DNA from: Mucilaginibacter lappiensis
GTDB lineage: Bacteria; Bacteroidota; Bacteroidia; Sphingobacteriales; Sphingobacteriaceae
Length of the DNA stretch: 64,000 nt
Direction of reading: 5' to 3'
Assembly (NCBI RefSeq): GCF_900155965.1
Contig: NZ_FTMG01000006.1
Span: 186,001-250,000, forward strand
The position numbers and the translations under genes were made by a program. Each line of letters starts with the position of its first letter. The first letter of the stretch is position 1. This document shows, piece by piece, positions 52,442 through 60,694 of this stretch. The notes under the pieces were generated by a model, which saw nothing but the letters and a program-made list of their open reading frames with translations, did not search any database and had not been told where the DNA came from.

Positions 52442-52867
52442 CTAAAATAACAGATTTTCCCGTGATTTTATTTTTTTCGGATCAATCTTTACGGCGGCCA
52501 CAACTTCGGGTATCTTATTAATGGTTGATACCAGGTTGTCAAGGTCGTCGTCGTCAATGTAATTCTTGATCATGATGAAGTAATCGGCGCTCCTGATCTC
52601 GGGCACCAGATAACCGTCAGACCCCTTATTACCAATAAAATAGAAGTCAGTTTCGGTGGTTTCCCACTGGTAATGAAATAGCGAGAACAATACAGGTTCG
52701 GCCCCCTGATAGATATCAACAGAAAGGTCGTTTGTTCTCACGAAATTAAAATTTAAAGATTTGTTGATAAGGTAACAAATACGGTAGTCTTTTAATGATG
52801 TGGTTATGGCGATAAGCACAAAATCAAAATCGATCTCAAACTTTAAAAATTTCCTGTTCAAAATCAT
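52442..52867 (-). CDS. IPExxxVDY family protein
   Basis: 141 residues, a Bacteroidota-specific family named for a conserved stretch. Here the N-terminus MILNRKFLKFEIDFDFVLIAI, the centre DYRICYLINKSLNFNFVRTNDL and the C-terminus KIPEVVAAVKIDPKKIKSRENL match the family layout. The ATG at 52865-52867 is chosen (MILNRKF) over one six codons upstream. Function unknown. The conserved location between acpP-fabF-rnc and pyk is seen in many relatives. Confidence 0.85.
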   Translation of the reverse strand: MILNRKFLKFEIDFDFVLIAITTSLKDYRICYLINKSLNFNFVRTNDLSVDIYQGAEPVLFSLFHYQWETTETDFYFIGNKGSDGYLVPEIRSADYFIMIKNYIDDDDLDNLVSTINKIPEVVAAVKIDPKKIKSRENLLF

Positions 52868-53015
52868 TACTTTTACAAACGTCAAAATTACGAATACAAA
52901 CCCTTTGAATAAAATTTTGTTACCGAAATATATTGTAAAAGTTTTAGATTTGATAATTGACAGAATTTATTTTTCTTTGCACTGAATTTTTATTAATCAT
53001 TAAACTATAAAGACT

Positions 53016-53252
53016 ATGTCTGATATCGCTTCAAGAGTAAAAGCTATTATCGTAGAAAAACTGGGTGTTGACGAAAGTGAAGTTACACCAGAAGCGAGTT
53101 TCACCAATGATCTTGGTGCCGACTCGTTAGACACCGTGGAACTAATCATGGAGTTTGAAAAAGAATTTAACGTGGCTATTCCTGACGATCAGGCTGAAAC
53201 TATTGGTACTGTTGGCCAGGCAGTTGCTTATCTTGAAAAAAACGTTAAATAA
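53016..53252 (+). CDS. acpP: Acyl carrier protein
   Basis: 78 residues. It carries growing acyl chains on a 4'-phosphopantetheine attached to the serine in [12 protein letters not shown] (Ser near 37). Acidic, helical and of normal size. It is the first gene of the acpP-fabF-rnc run: fabF follows by 19 bases and rnc by 12. Confidence 0.98.
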   Translation: MSDIASRVKAIIVEKLGVDESEVTPEASFTNDLGADSLDTVELIMEFEKEFNVAIPDDQAETIGTVGQAVAYLEKNVK

Positions 53253-53271
53253 GACTCCCTAACTGGATTAA

Positions 53272-54525
53272 ATGGAGTTTAAAAGAGTTGTAGTAACCGG
53301 GCTTGGAGCACTTACTCCAATTGGTAACACAGTTTCAGAGTACTGGAACGGTTTGATCAATGGGGTAAGTGGCGCTGCCTTAATTAAAAGTTTTGACACT
53401 GAAAAGTTCAAAACTAAATTCGCATGTGAAGTTAAGGGCTTTGATGCGGATGGTTTTTTGGGCCGTAAAGACGCCCGTAAATTAGATCCTTTTGTTCAAT
53501 ACGCCCTTTTCTCAACCGAGGAAGCCGTAAAAGACGCCGGATTGGATTTTACAAAATTAGATACCAGCCGTATAGGAGTTATCTGGGGATCAGGTATTGG
53601 TGGTTTAAAAACGTTTTTGGACGAAGTGGTTAACTTTGCCAAGGGCGACGGTTCACCCCGTTTTAACCCCTTCTTTATCCCTAAAATGATAGCAGATATT
53701 GCTCCCGGCCATATTTCTATCAAATATGGTTTACGTGGGCCAAATTTCTCAACTGTTTCTGCCTGTGCTTCATCAAACAATTCATTGATTGATTCATTTA
53801 ACTATATCCGCCTGGGTAAAGCTAACATGTTCATCAGTGGTGGTTCTGAGGCAATCATTAACGAAGCAGGTATCGGGGGCTTTAACGCTATGCACGCTTT
53901 ATCAACCCGTAACGATGACCCGGCAACGGCATCACGTCCGTTTGATCTGGACAGGGATGGTTTTGTGGCCGGCGAAGGCGCGGGTACCATTATTTTAGAA
54001 GAACTGGAGCATGCAAAGGCCCGTGGAGCTAAAATTTATGCCGAAATGATGGGCGGTGGCATGAGTGCCGATGCTTACCACATGACAGCACCACACCCTG
54101 ATGGGCTTGGCGCGGCATTGGTTATGCGTGCCGCTTTGGAAGATGCTAACCTTACCCCTGCAGACATTGATTATGTAAACGTTCATGGAACATCTACACC
54201 AATTGGCGATCCGCAGGAAATTAAGGCTATACATGATGTTTTTGGCGATGATCTTTATCGTATCAATATCAGCTCAACCAAATCAATGACTGGTCACTTG
54301 TTAGGTGCAGCGGGTGCGGTTGAAGCGATAGCGTCAATATTGGCTTTAAAAAATGGTATCATCCCCCCTACTATTAACCATTTTACCGACGATCCTGCTT
54401 TTGACCCCAAAATCAACTTTACCTTTAATACCGCTCAAAAGCGTGAAGTAAGGATAGTCCAAAGCAACGGATTTGGTTTTGGTGGCCATAATGCTTCTGT
54501 TATATTTAAAAAGTACGAAGATTAA
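53272..54525 (+). CDS. fabF: 3-oxoacyl-[acyl-carrier-protein] synthase II (FabF)
   Basis: Elongating beta-ketoacyl-ACP synthase of 417 residues. Opening KRVVVTGLGALTPIGNTVSEYW. The catalytic Cys is in STVSACASSNNSL (near 163); His residues are in VNVHGTSTPIGD (near 303) and TGHLLGAAGAVEA (near 340). The closing NGFGFGGHNASVIF is standard. It uses AcpP encoded directly upstream. Confidence 0.98.
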   Translation: MEFKRVVVTGLGALTPIGNTVSEYWNGLINGVSGAALIKSFDTEKFKTKFACEVKGFDADGFLGRKDARKLDPFVQYALFSTEEAVKDAGLDFTKLDTSRIGVIWGSGIGGLKTFLDEVVNFAKGDGSPRFNPFFIPKMIADIAPGHISIKYGLRGPNFSTVSACASSNNSLIDSFNYIRLGKANMFISGGSEAIINEAGIGGFNAMHALSTRNDDPATASRPFDLDRDGFVAGEGAGTIILEELEHAKARGAKIYAEMMGGGMSADAYHMTAPHPDGLGAALVMRAALEDANLTPADIDYVNVHGTSTPIGDPQEIKAIHDVFGDDLYRINISSTKSMTGHLLGAAGAVEAIASILALKNGIIPPTINHFTDDPAFDPKINFTFNTAQKREVRIVQSNGFGFGGHNASVIFKKYED

Positions 54526-54537
54526 TTGTGGTTGTGG

Positions 54538-55263
54538 ATGCCTATCAGTCAGTTTTATAAGCTATATATATCACCCAATAGGAAATACGTTAAGATTTTA
54601 AAGAATTTGCTCGGTTTTGTGCCGGGCAATTTGTCTTTATACCGTTTGGCTTTTCGGCATAAATCGGTTGCCCAAAACGTAAAAAAAGGGGTAAAAAACA
54701 GCAATGAACGCCTGGAGTTTCTGGGCGATGCTGTGCTGGGCAGCGTTGTGGCCGAAGTACTCTTTAAGCTATATCCCTACGAAGATGAAGGCTTTTTAAC
54801 CGAGTTGCGCTCCAAAATAGTAAGCCGCGTAAACCTTAACCAGCTTGCCCGCAAACTGGGGTTTGATAAACTCATTGAGTATGATAGCCGCATGCTTAAC
54901 TCAAGCCGGCAGGGGTCATTATTGGGCGATGCTTTTGAAGCACTCGTGGGCGCTGTTTATTTAGATAAGGGGTATGATTTTACCAAAAATTTCCTGATCA
55001 ACCACATCATCAAATCGCATATTGATATCCACAAGCTGGAGCAAACCGAAACTAATTTCAAAAGCAAATTGATTGAATGGTGCCAGCGCCATGGTCGTGA
55101 TATTATTTTTGAACTGGTAACCAACCTGGAGGGCGAAAGCGCCAAACTTTTTACTATACAAGCCAGTGTTGACGGAGAGGTTGTGGGCGAAGGCAAAGAG
55201 TTTAGTAAAAAGAACGCCGAAAAACTGGCAGCCGAAAAGGCCTGTGAGTCTTTAGGGATTTAA
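54538..55263 (+). CDS. rnc: Ribonuclease III
   Basis: Double-strand-specific endoribonuclease of 241 residues. The signature NERLEFLGDAVLGSVVAE carries catalytic residues, with GDAFEALVGAVYLDKGY for the second set. The dsRNA-binding domain (about 165-240) ends KEFSKKNAEKLAAEKACESLGI. The ATG at 54538 (MPISQFYKLY) is preferred; a TTG directly after the fabF stop would add four residues. The presence of RNase III fits the many long intergenic hairpins in the window as potential substrates, an inference. Confidence 0.96.
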   Translation: MPISQFYKLYISPNRKYVKILKNLLGFVPGNLSLYRLAFRHKSVAQNVKKGVKNSNERLEFLGDAVLGSVVAEVLFKLYPYEDEGFLTELRSKIVSRVNLNQLARKLGFDKLIEYDSRMLNSSRQGSLLGDAFEALVGAVYLDKGYDFTKNFLINHIIKSHIDIHKLEQTETNFKSKLIEWCQRHGRDIIFELVTNLEGESAKLFTIQASVDGEVVGEGKEFSKKNAEKLAAEKACESLGI

Positions 55264-55275
55264 CTATCCTGTTTA

Positions 55276-55329
55276 AACACGTCATCCTGAGAATTAAAAT
55301 CAGCGAATCTGAAGGCAAAATGACGTGTT
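55276..55329. repeat. Inverted repeat after rnc
   Basis: AACACGTCAT at 55276-55285 and ATGACGTGTT at 55320-55329 are exact inverses, with CCTGAGAATTAAAATCAGC inside. It is a hybrid of the dispersed GTCATCCTGAG element and probably the 3' hairpin of the acpP-fabF-rnc transcript. Confidence 0.6.
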
Positions 55330-55365
55330 ATTTGGAAAATCCAAGCTCAACCATTTATAAAGAAT

Positions 55366-55454
55366 ATGTCATTGCGCAGCGTGGCAATCTCCTCGCGTTC
55401 TCATGGATAGGAATGGCCACGAGATTGCTTCGTCGTTCCTCCTCGCAATGACAT
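55366..55454. repeat. REP-like dispersed inverted repeat (GTCATTGCG type)
   Basis: ATGTCATTGCGCAGCGTGG at 55366 and CCTCCTCGCAATGACAT ending at 55454 are the outer arms. CAATCTCCTCGCG and CACGAGATTGCTTCG are the inner ones. Same family as 19304-19394. Confidence 0.75.
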
Positions 55455-55477
55455 GAGGGAGACTCATGATGCCTTCT

Positions 55478-56275
55478 CTAATGTTTTTCCTTTTTCAACG
55501 TTTCCCCTGGCTCTGACAGCCTCAACGTAGTATCTTTTTTGATAAAGGTTGGTGAATTCAATCCCTCCAGCATATCTTTTTCCCCGCTGTTTTTATAATA
55601 CTCATATGACTTTTGCATGTGTTTGATCAGGTCATAATCAGTCCAACCTTTCAGGTCCTCGTATGATGGAGTATAGTAATTCATGAACCTGCGGGCAGCA
55701 CTATCTGTTGGCAATTTGGTATATTGTTTTACAAAACTAGTATTGTACCGCCTGTTAACCTCGGCCTGTTCAGCCTCTCCTTTAGCAAAATTGGCAAAAC
55801 GGCGCGCACGGCCGGGAGTTTTACCAAACAATTCGTAAAGCCCCGTAAGCGGACTGCTTAAAAACGAGAGTACAGGGGGTTTACCGTTATAAAAAGTCCC
55901 CTGCTTGCGGTAATCGCTCATGATCTCGTTAAGCTCCTGCTTTTTGGTTTGGCCCAGTACCCTTACTTCACTTAACTTGATTACCGGCTGCATATATACC
56001 GGCATATCGCTATTATTCAGCACCAGAATTTTTTGCGGGGTAAACTCATCCTTAGTAAAAAGCAAGGTATCGCCAGCAGAAGCTTTTATCGAAAACCAAC
56101 CCAGGTCGTCGCTGATCATCAGGCTGTTTGTTTTGAGGTTTTTGATCAAAACCTGGCCCACACGTTCGGGTGTGCTCTTTTTGGAGATCACTCCTTTGAG
56201 TGTAAATTCCTGAGCTGAAGCTATTAAAGCAGAACAAATGCAGGCAATGAGAAGCAGGGGAAAACGATAACGCAT
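55478..56275 (-). CDS. Secreted CarboxypepD_reg-like protein
   Basis: 265 residues with signal peptide MRYRFPLLLIACICSALIASAQ. The beta-sandwich (about 23-105) has FTLKGVISKKSTPERVGQVLI and DDLGWFSIKASAGD. A charged helical region follows (KGEAEQAEVNRRYNTSFVKQY, KGWTDYDLIKHMQKSYEYYKN). Architecture and length parallel the protein at 44045-44785, so the two are likely distant paralogues. Function unknown. Confidence 0.8.
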   Translation of the reverse strand: MRYRFPLLLIACICSALIASAQEFTLKGVISKKSTPERVGQVLIKNLKTNSLMISDDLGWFSIKASAGDTLLFTKDEFTPQKILVLNNSDMPVYMQPVIKLSEVRVLGQTKKQELNEIMSDYRKQGTFYNGKPPVLSFLSSPLTGLYELFGKTPGRARRFANFAKGEAEQAEVNRRYNTSFVKQYTKLPTDSAARRFMNYYTPSYEDLKGWTDYDLIKHMQKSYEYYKNSGEKDMLEGLNSPTFIKKDTTLRLSEPGETLKKEKH

Positions 56276-56512
56276 GAGTGTGATATAACGTAAAGATACC
56301 AACTGTATTTTACACCAAATGTAAAAAAGTGTTAAAGTTGGTTTTTGAGTCTGATGTCTTGTGTTCTGAGTCTAAAATCCAAAAGTAAAGAAAAAGGATT
56401 CTTTATTATACCAGTATTCAGTAAAAAATCAATTAATGGTTCTAACTTCCGGCTTAAAACTCAAGACTTCGGGCTCAGAACTTCCCTCTTTCAAACTTCA
56501 AAACAAAAACCC
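56276..56512. other. Intergenic region built of short repeated words
   Basis: It contains GAGTCTGATGTCTTGTGTTC near 56347 and, 110 bases on, AAACTCAAGACTTCGGGCTC near 56457, sharing the GACTT/AAGTC vocabulary of several other gaps. The -7 box of yicC is at its right end. Confidence 0.5.
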
Positions 56513-56523
56513 TATCTTTGCAC
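56513..56523 (+). promoter_or_regulatory. -7 promoter box (TATCTTTG) directly before yicC
   Basis: TATCTTTG at 56513-56520 ends three bases before the ATG at 56524, so the message should be leaderless or nearly so. Confidence 0.55.
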
Positions 56524-57399
56524 ATGATAAAATCCATGACAGGGTATGGAATTGCCAGTTTTGACTCCGGTAATACTAAATATACCGTTGAGATCAAATC
56601 CCTGAACAGCAAATTCCTCGAACTATCCCTTCGCTTGCCGAAAATTTTCTCTGAAAAAGAGTTTCAACTGCGTAATGATTGCAGTAAGCAAATTGAGCGT
56701 GGCAAAGTAAACCTGTCTATCAACATTGAGCAAGTCAATGCCGCGGTAAAAGCTGCCGGCATTGACAAAGACTTGCTTAAACAATATTACCTGCAGCTTA
56801 AAGAAGTGAGCCAGGAACTTAATGAACCAGCTACCAACCTGTTACAGCTTGCTTTAGGGTTACCAGAGGTGGTGAAATATGATGATGAAACCGCATCAGA
56901 AGATGAGTGGAAACTGGTTGAAAAAACATTTCAACAGGCTTTAGCTGCGTTTCAACAGTTCCGCTCAGATGAAGGTAATGTATTGGAAAACGATGTTAAA
57001 CATCGCATCAACATCATCCTGAAAAACCTGGAACTGGTAGAATTGGAAGACCCTAAACGTGTACCCCTGATACGCGAACGCCTGAACACCTTTTTAAGCG
57101 AAGCTACCGACAGGGAAGCTATCGACCAAAACCGTTTTGAACAGGAGCTGATATACTATATTGATAAGCTGGATATCACCGAAGAAAAAATACGTTTGAA
57201 AACGCATTGCGAGTATTTTATTGAAACCCTGAAAAATGCCGATGCAAACGGCAAAAAGCTCGGTTTTATCTCTCAGGAGATCGGTCGCGAAATAAATACC
57301 TTGGGCTCCAAAGCCAATGATGCCAATATTCAGAAACTGGTAGTGGGCATGAAAGAAGAACTCGAAAAAATTAAAGAACAACTGTTAAACGTATTGTAG
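56524..57399 (+). CDS. yicC: YicC family endoribonuclease-like protein
   Basis: 291 residues starting MIKSMTGYGIASFDSGN, the diagnostic YicC N-terminus, with SLNSKFLELSLRLPK and, near the end, EIGREINTLGSKANDANIQKLV. YicC proteins were recently described as endoribonucleases that act on small RNAs; this assignment follows the family. ATG 56524 is used. It is followed by gmk and nadD, a common Bacteroidota order. Confidence 0.95.
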   Translation: MIKSMTGYGIASFDSGNTKYTVEIKSLNSKFLELSLRLPKIFSEKEFQLRNDCSKQIERGKVNLSINIEQVNAAVKAAGIDKDLLKQYYLQLKEVSQELNEPATNLLQLALGLPEVVKYDDETASEDEWKLVEKTFQQALAAFQQFRSDEGNVLENDVKHRINIILKNLELVELEDPKRVPLIRERLNTFLSEATDREAIDQNRFEQELIYYIDKLDITEEKIRLKTHCEYFIETLKNADANGKKLGFISQEIGREINTLGSKANDANIQKLVVGMKEELEKIKEQLLNVL

Positions 57400-57480
57400 T
57401 ATAGTCATTGAATCATTTGGTCATTAAGTCATTACAAAATCAAGATGAATAATGACCTAATGATATTAATGACCCAATGA
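57400..57480. repeat. Inverted repeat of GTCATT words between yicC and gmk
   Basis: TAGTCATTGAATCATTTGGT and TAAGTCATTAC near 57404-57436 are answered by AATGACCTAATGATATTAATG and CCCAATGAC near 57447-57480. The hairpin runs into the ATG at 57477. Confidence 0.5.
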
Positions 57481-57491
57481 CAGAATCAAGA

Positions 57492-58073
57492 ATGGCCATA
57501 GAAGGTAAACTCATCATATTTTCAGCTCCGTCTGGAGCAGGTAAAACAACCATAGTACATCACCTGCTTAGCAAAATGCCCGAGCTTGAATTTTCCATTT
57601 CGGCAACCACCCGTGAATGCCGTGGAGATGAAGTTCACGAACAAGACTATTACTTTATCAGCAAAGAAGAGTTTTTGCACCGTATAGCTAAAAAACAGTT
57701 TGTGGAGTTTGAAGAAGTTTACTCAGGTACATTTTACGGCACTCTGCGTACCGAAATTGAACGGATCTGGGCAAAAGGCAAAACCGTTATATTTGATATT
57801 GACGTAGAAGGAGGCATGCACCTGAAACGTAAGTACGACGGACAAGCCCTGGCCATATTTGTACAACCCCCGTCACTGGAAGTTTTGATAGAGCGCCTTA
57901 CCGGCAGAGGTACCGATAGCGAAGAAAAACTGAAGGAGCGTTTTGCCAAAGCCGAAAAAGAACTAAAATACGCTCCCCAATTTGATATTATCCTTAAAAA
58001 TTACGATCTTGAAACGGCTTGTAACGAAGCTGAGCAACTGGTTCGGGATTTTATTAGCTCCCCGGCCCTCTAA
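57492..58073 (+). CDS. gmk: Guanylate kinase
   Basis: Phosphorylates GMP to GDP. The P-loop APSGAGKTT is near residue 9, and the GMP-binding segment SATTRECRGDEVHEQDYYF is standard. The C-terminal lid region TGRGTDSEEKLKERFAKAEKE is normal. 193 residues from ATG 57492 (MAIEGKLIIFSAPSG); another in-frame ATG at 57477 would add five residues and lies in a hairpin, so the inner start is preferred. Confidence 0.95.
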   Translation: MAIEGKLIIFSAPSGAGKTTIVHHLLSKMPELEFSISATTRECRGDEVHEQDYYFISKEEFLHRIAKKQFVEFEEVYSGTFYGTLRTEIERIWAKGKTVIFDIDVEGGMHLKRKYDGQALAIFVQPPSLEVLIERLTGRGTDSEEKLKERFAKAEKELKYAPQFDIILKNYDLETACNEAEQLVRDFISSPAL

Positions 58074-58163
58074 AGGCGGAGCATCAGTTTGCTAAATCAA
58101 GGGTTTTAATTCAAAAATATAATTTATTCATTCCCCCTTTAGGGGGTTAAGGGGCTTCAACTG

Positions 58164-58736
58164 ATGAAAATAGGCTTACTGTTTGGTTCATTTAATCCCA
58201 TACACATAGGGCACCTGATTATTGCCAACTATATGGCCAATCATACCACTTTGGATAAAGTTTGGCTGGTGGTATCTCCGCAAAATCCGCTTAAAAAGTA
58301 TGGCGACCTGATTAATACTTACGACAGGTTGGAAATGGCTAAACTGGCTACAGACCATGCCACCAACATTAGTGTAAGCGATGTAGAGCTAAAACTACCC
58401 CAACCATCGTATACCATTGATACCCTCGCCCATTTGAAAGAAAAATATCCGGAACATGACTTTGCCCTCATTATGGGTTCAGACAACCTTGGTACGCTGC
58501 ATAAATGGAAAAATTATAAGTTGATACTGCGCGATTACAAAATATATGTATATCCACGCCCCGGTTATGAAAATGCCGAACTGGCCGATCATCCTTCGGT
58601 AACCATCACCATGACGCCGCAAATGGAGCTATCGGCTACCTTCATCCGCAAATCCATCGCCGAAAAAAAGAATGTGCAATATTTTGTCCCAGATCCGGTC
58701 TTGAAATTTATTGAAAGCAAGGGACTATATAGGTAG
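58164..58736 (+). CDS. nadD: Nicotinate-nucleotide adenylyltransferase NadD
   Basis: Adenylylates nicotinate mononucleotide in NAD synthesis. 190 residues with the nucleotidyltransferase motif GLLFGSFNPIHIGHL (4-18), SPQNPLKK and LIMGSDNLGTLHKWKNY, and the C-terminal SATFIRKSIAE (T/SxxIR type). It follows gmk by 90 bases, probably in the same operon. Confidence 0.96.
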   Translation: MKIGLLFGSFNPIHIGHLIIANYMANHTTLDKVWLVVSPQNPLKKYGDLINTYDRLEMAKLATDHATNISVSDVELKLPQPSYTIDTLAHLKEKYPEHDFALIMGSDNLGTLHKWKNYKLILRDYKIYVYPRPGYENAELADHPSVTITMTPQMELSATFIRKSIAEKKNVQYFVPDPVLKFIESKGLYR

Positions 58737-58815
58737 GTAAAAGGCGAAAGGTTAAGAGTTAAAGGTTTTTGTATTAACCATCTTTCATTCTCCTTGCCTT
58801 TTACCTTTCGCCTCC
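58737..58815. repeat. Word-like inverted repeat between nadD and miaE
   Basis: GTAAAAGGCGAAAGGTTAA (58738-58756) is answered by TTGCCTTTTACCTTTCGCC (58794-58812). Its inverse, TTAACCTTTCGCCTTTTAC, also occurs exactly in the pdxA-rsmA gap near 2293-2311, 56 kb away, so the word is shared between unrelated gaps. Confidence 0.65.
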
Positions 58816-58821
58816 TTAAAC

Positions 58822-58834
58822 TATCTTTGTTCCT
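58822..58834 (+). promoter_or_regulatory. -7 promoter box (TATCTTTG) directly before miaE
   Basis: TATCTTTG (58822-58829) ends five bases before the GTG start, implying a very short or absent leader. Confidence 0.5.
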
Positions 58835-59434
58835 GTGAGCGAAAAAACTATATTGAAACTGCAGCTGCCTACCGATCCGCTTTGGGTTAAAAACGTGGTG
58901 GAAAGCAATATTGAAGAGTTACTGACCGATCATGCTTATTGTGAACAAAAGGCCGCTACAAATGGCATTACGCTGATTGTTCAAAACCCAAACTTGTCTG
59001 ATCTGGTGCAGGAAATGATTGCGCTGGTACAAGAAGAAATGGACCACTTTAAACGGGTTCATGAAATTATTATAGCACGCGGCTTTGTACTGGGTAAGGA
59101 GCGGAAGGATAATTATGTGAATGAGCTGCGTAAATTCATCATTATAGGCGGTGGCCGCGAAGCCCAGTTGATTGACAGACTGCTGTTTTCGGCCATGATA
59201 GAAGCCCGTAGTTGTGAACGGTTCAAGGTATTATCAGAAAATATTGGCGATACCTATTTATCTGAGTTTTACCATGAACTGATGGTGAGCGAAGCCACCC
59301 ATTATGCCATGTTCATTCGCCTGGCCAAAAAGTACGCTGTGGAAATCGACGTAGAAAAACGCTGGAAAGAATTCCTGGAATATGAAGCCCGGGTAATACA
59401 GAACTACGGCAAGAGCGAAACCATACACGGGTAA
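58835..59434 (+). CDS. miaE: tRNA-(ms2io6A)-hydroxylase MiaE
   Basis: Non-heme di-iron oxygenase that hydroxylates the isopentenyl side chain of ms2i6A37 in tRNA. 199 residues starting at GTG 58835. The ferritin-like iron ligands lie in LLTDHAYCEQKAA (Glu), EEMDHFKRVHEI (ExxH), MIEARSCERF (Glu) and SEATHYAMF (ExxH). The start is supported by the promoter box just upstream and by SEKTILKLQLPTDPLWV, the usual opening. Confidence 0.93.
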   Translation: MSEKTILKLQLPTDPLWVKNVVESNIEELLTDHAYCEQKAATNGITLIVQNPNLSDLVQEMIALVQEEMDHFKRVHEIIIARGFVLGKERKDNYVNELRKFIIIGGGREAQLIDRLLFSAMIEARSCERFKVLSENIGDTYLSEFYHELMVSEATHYAMFIRLAKKYAVEIDVEKRWKEFLEYEARVIQNYGKSETIHG

Positions 59435-59503
59435 TTCGTCTATACAAACAGGCTAAATACCGATACATTTTTTATTACTGGCTTTGAATGCGTTACTTTA
59501 TAC

Positions 59504-60691
59504 ATGTTGCGCTTTAAAGCTTTTTCTGTTATTATACATATTGCCGGCTGGCTATTGTTCATGGCTTTCCCGCTGCTTTTCATAAACAACCGGGGGCAAG
59601 ATGATATTACCTGGTCGTTATTACAAAAGCACAGTTACTGGCTCTTTTGCTACACTTATATTTTTCTTTTTTACAGCAATGCCTACTTTTTTATCCCTGA
59701 GTTTTTTTTAAAAAAGAGGTATGTGTTGTACAGCATCATTGTAGTGCTGCTATTTGGCGGGGTGTATTATCTGCAACCATTTGACAAGCTGTTACGCAGC
59801 ATTGGGAACCGCGGAAAGGGCACGTACGGAATTAACAGGCCACCATTCGGATCATTCCCTCCAGGATATTCGGGGCCCGGAGCTCCGCTACCTGATGGAA
59901 GGATGGGGCCGCATGCCGACTCTCCGCAGGATGGACCGAGGCAATTCCCGCCGTTTAATGGACAAGACCGCGGCAGGCATCATTTTCTGCATTTACGACC
60001 GATGGATAGCATCAGTCTGTTCATATTTATTATGGTTATGGCATTAAGTACCGCTATCCGCATCATACAGCAATGGCGGCTTACCGAGCGCCGCGCCATA
60101 CAAGCCGAAGCAGATAAAACTACCGCCGAGCTTTCCTTTTTAAAGGCACAGATCAATCCACATTTTTTGTTTAATACGCTCAACAATATTTACACATTGG
60201 CCGTTATAAAGGATGATCATGCAGCAGATAGCATCATGAAGCTATCGAACATTATGCGTTATGTGACCGATGATGTAGTGGCTGACCTGGTACCGCTGCA
60301 AAGCGAAATTGATTGTATCAGCGATTATATTGAATTACAGCGTTTACGCATTGGCAATAATACCAGGGTCAATTTTATTGTGACGGGGGATGTTGAAAGC
60401 AAAAAAATAGCGCCCCTTGTTCTGATGACCTTTATTGAAAATGTATTTAAATATGGTGTAAGTAAACATGAAAAAACAACCATCGATATTAAGATCAGCG
60501 TGAGTGATACCGATATTTCATTCTTTTGCAGAAACCATATTTTTGTACTCCGGGAGGAAAATCAGCGCGGTGGAATAGGCATCAGGAACACACAGCTGCG
60601 TTTAAATCATTTGTACCCTGACAAGCATTTACTCAACATATGGAATGAGGATAAAGAGTATTCGGTACAGCTTATCATTAATCAAATATAG
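59504..60691 (+). CDS. LytS-type sensor histidine kinase (His_kinase family)
   Basis: 395 residues. Three to four hydrophobic helices in the first 100 residues (FSVIIHIAGWLLFMAFPLLF, YTYIFLFYSNAYFFI, YSIIVVLLFGGVYYL). Then comes a 65-residue Gly/Pro-rich loop (about 100-165), another membrane helix (SISLFIFIMVMALSTAI), and the catalytic part with KAQINPHFLFNTLNNIYTLA (phosphorylated His) and a degenerate ATPase domain ending RGGIGIRNTQLRL. It is paired with the LytTR regulator three bases downstream. Unknown signal; the Gly/Pro-rich loop is unusually long. Confidence 0.9.
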   Translation: MLRFKAFSVIIHIAGWLLFMAFPLLFINNRGQDDITWSLLQKHSYWLFCYTYIFLFYSNAYFFIPEFFLKKRYVLYSIIVVLLFGGVYYLQPFDKLLRSIGNRGKGTYGINRPPFGSFPPGYSGPGAPLPDGRMGPHADSPQDGPRQFPPFNGQDRGRHHFLHLRPMDSISLFIFIMVMALSTAIRIIQQWRLTERRAIQAEADKTTAELSFLKAQINPHFLFNTLNNIYTLAVIKDDHAADSIMKLSNIMRYVTDDVVADLVPLQSEIDCISDYIELQRLRIGNNTRVNFIVTGDVESKKIAPLVLMTFIENVFKYGVSKHEKTTIDIKISVSDTDISFFCRNHIFVLREENQRGGIGIRNTQLRLNHLYPDKHLLNIWNEDKEYSVQLIINQI

Positions 60692-60694
60692 TTT

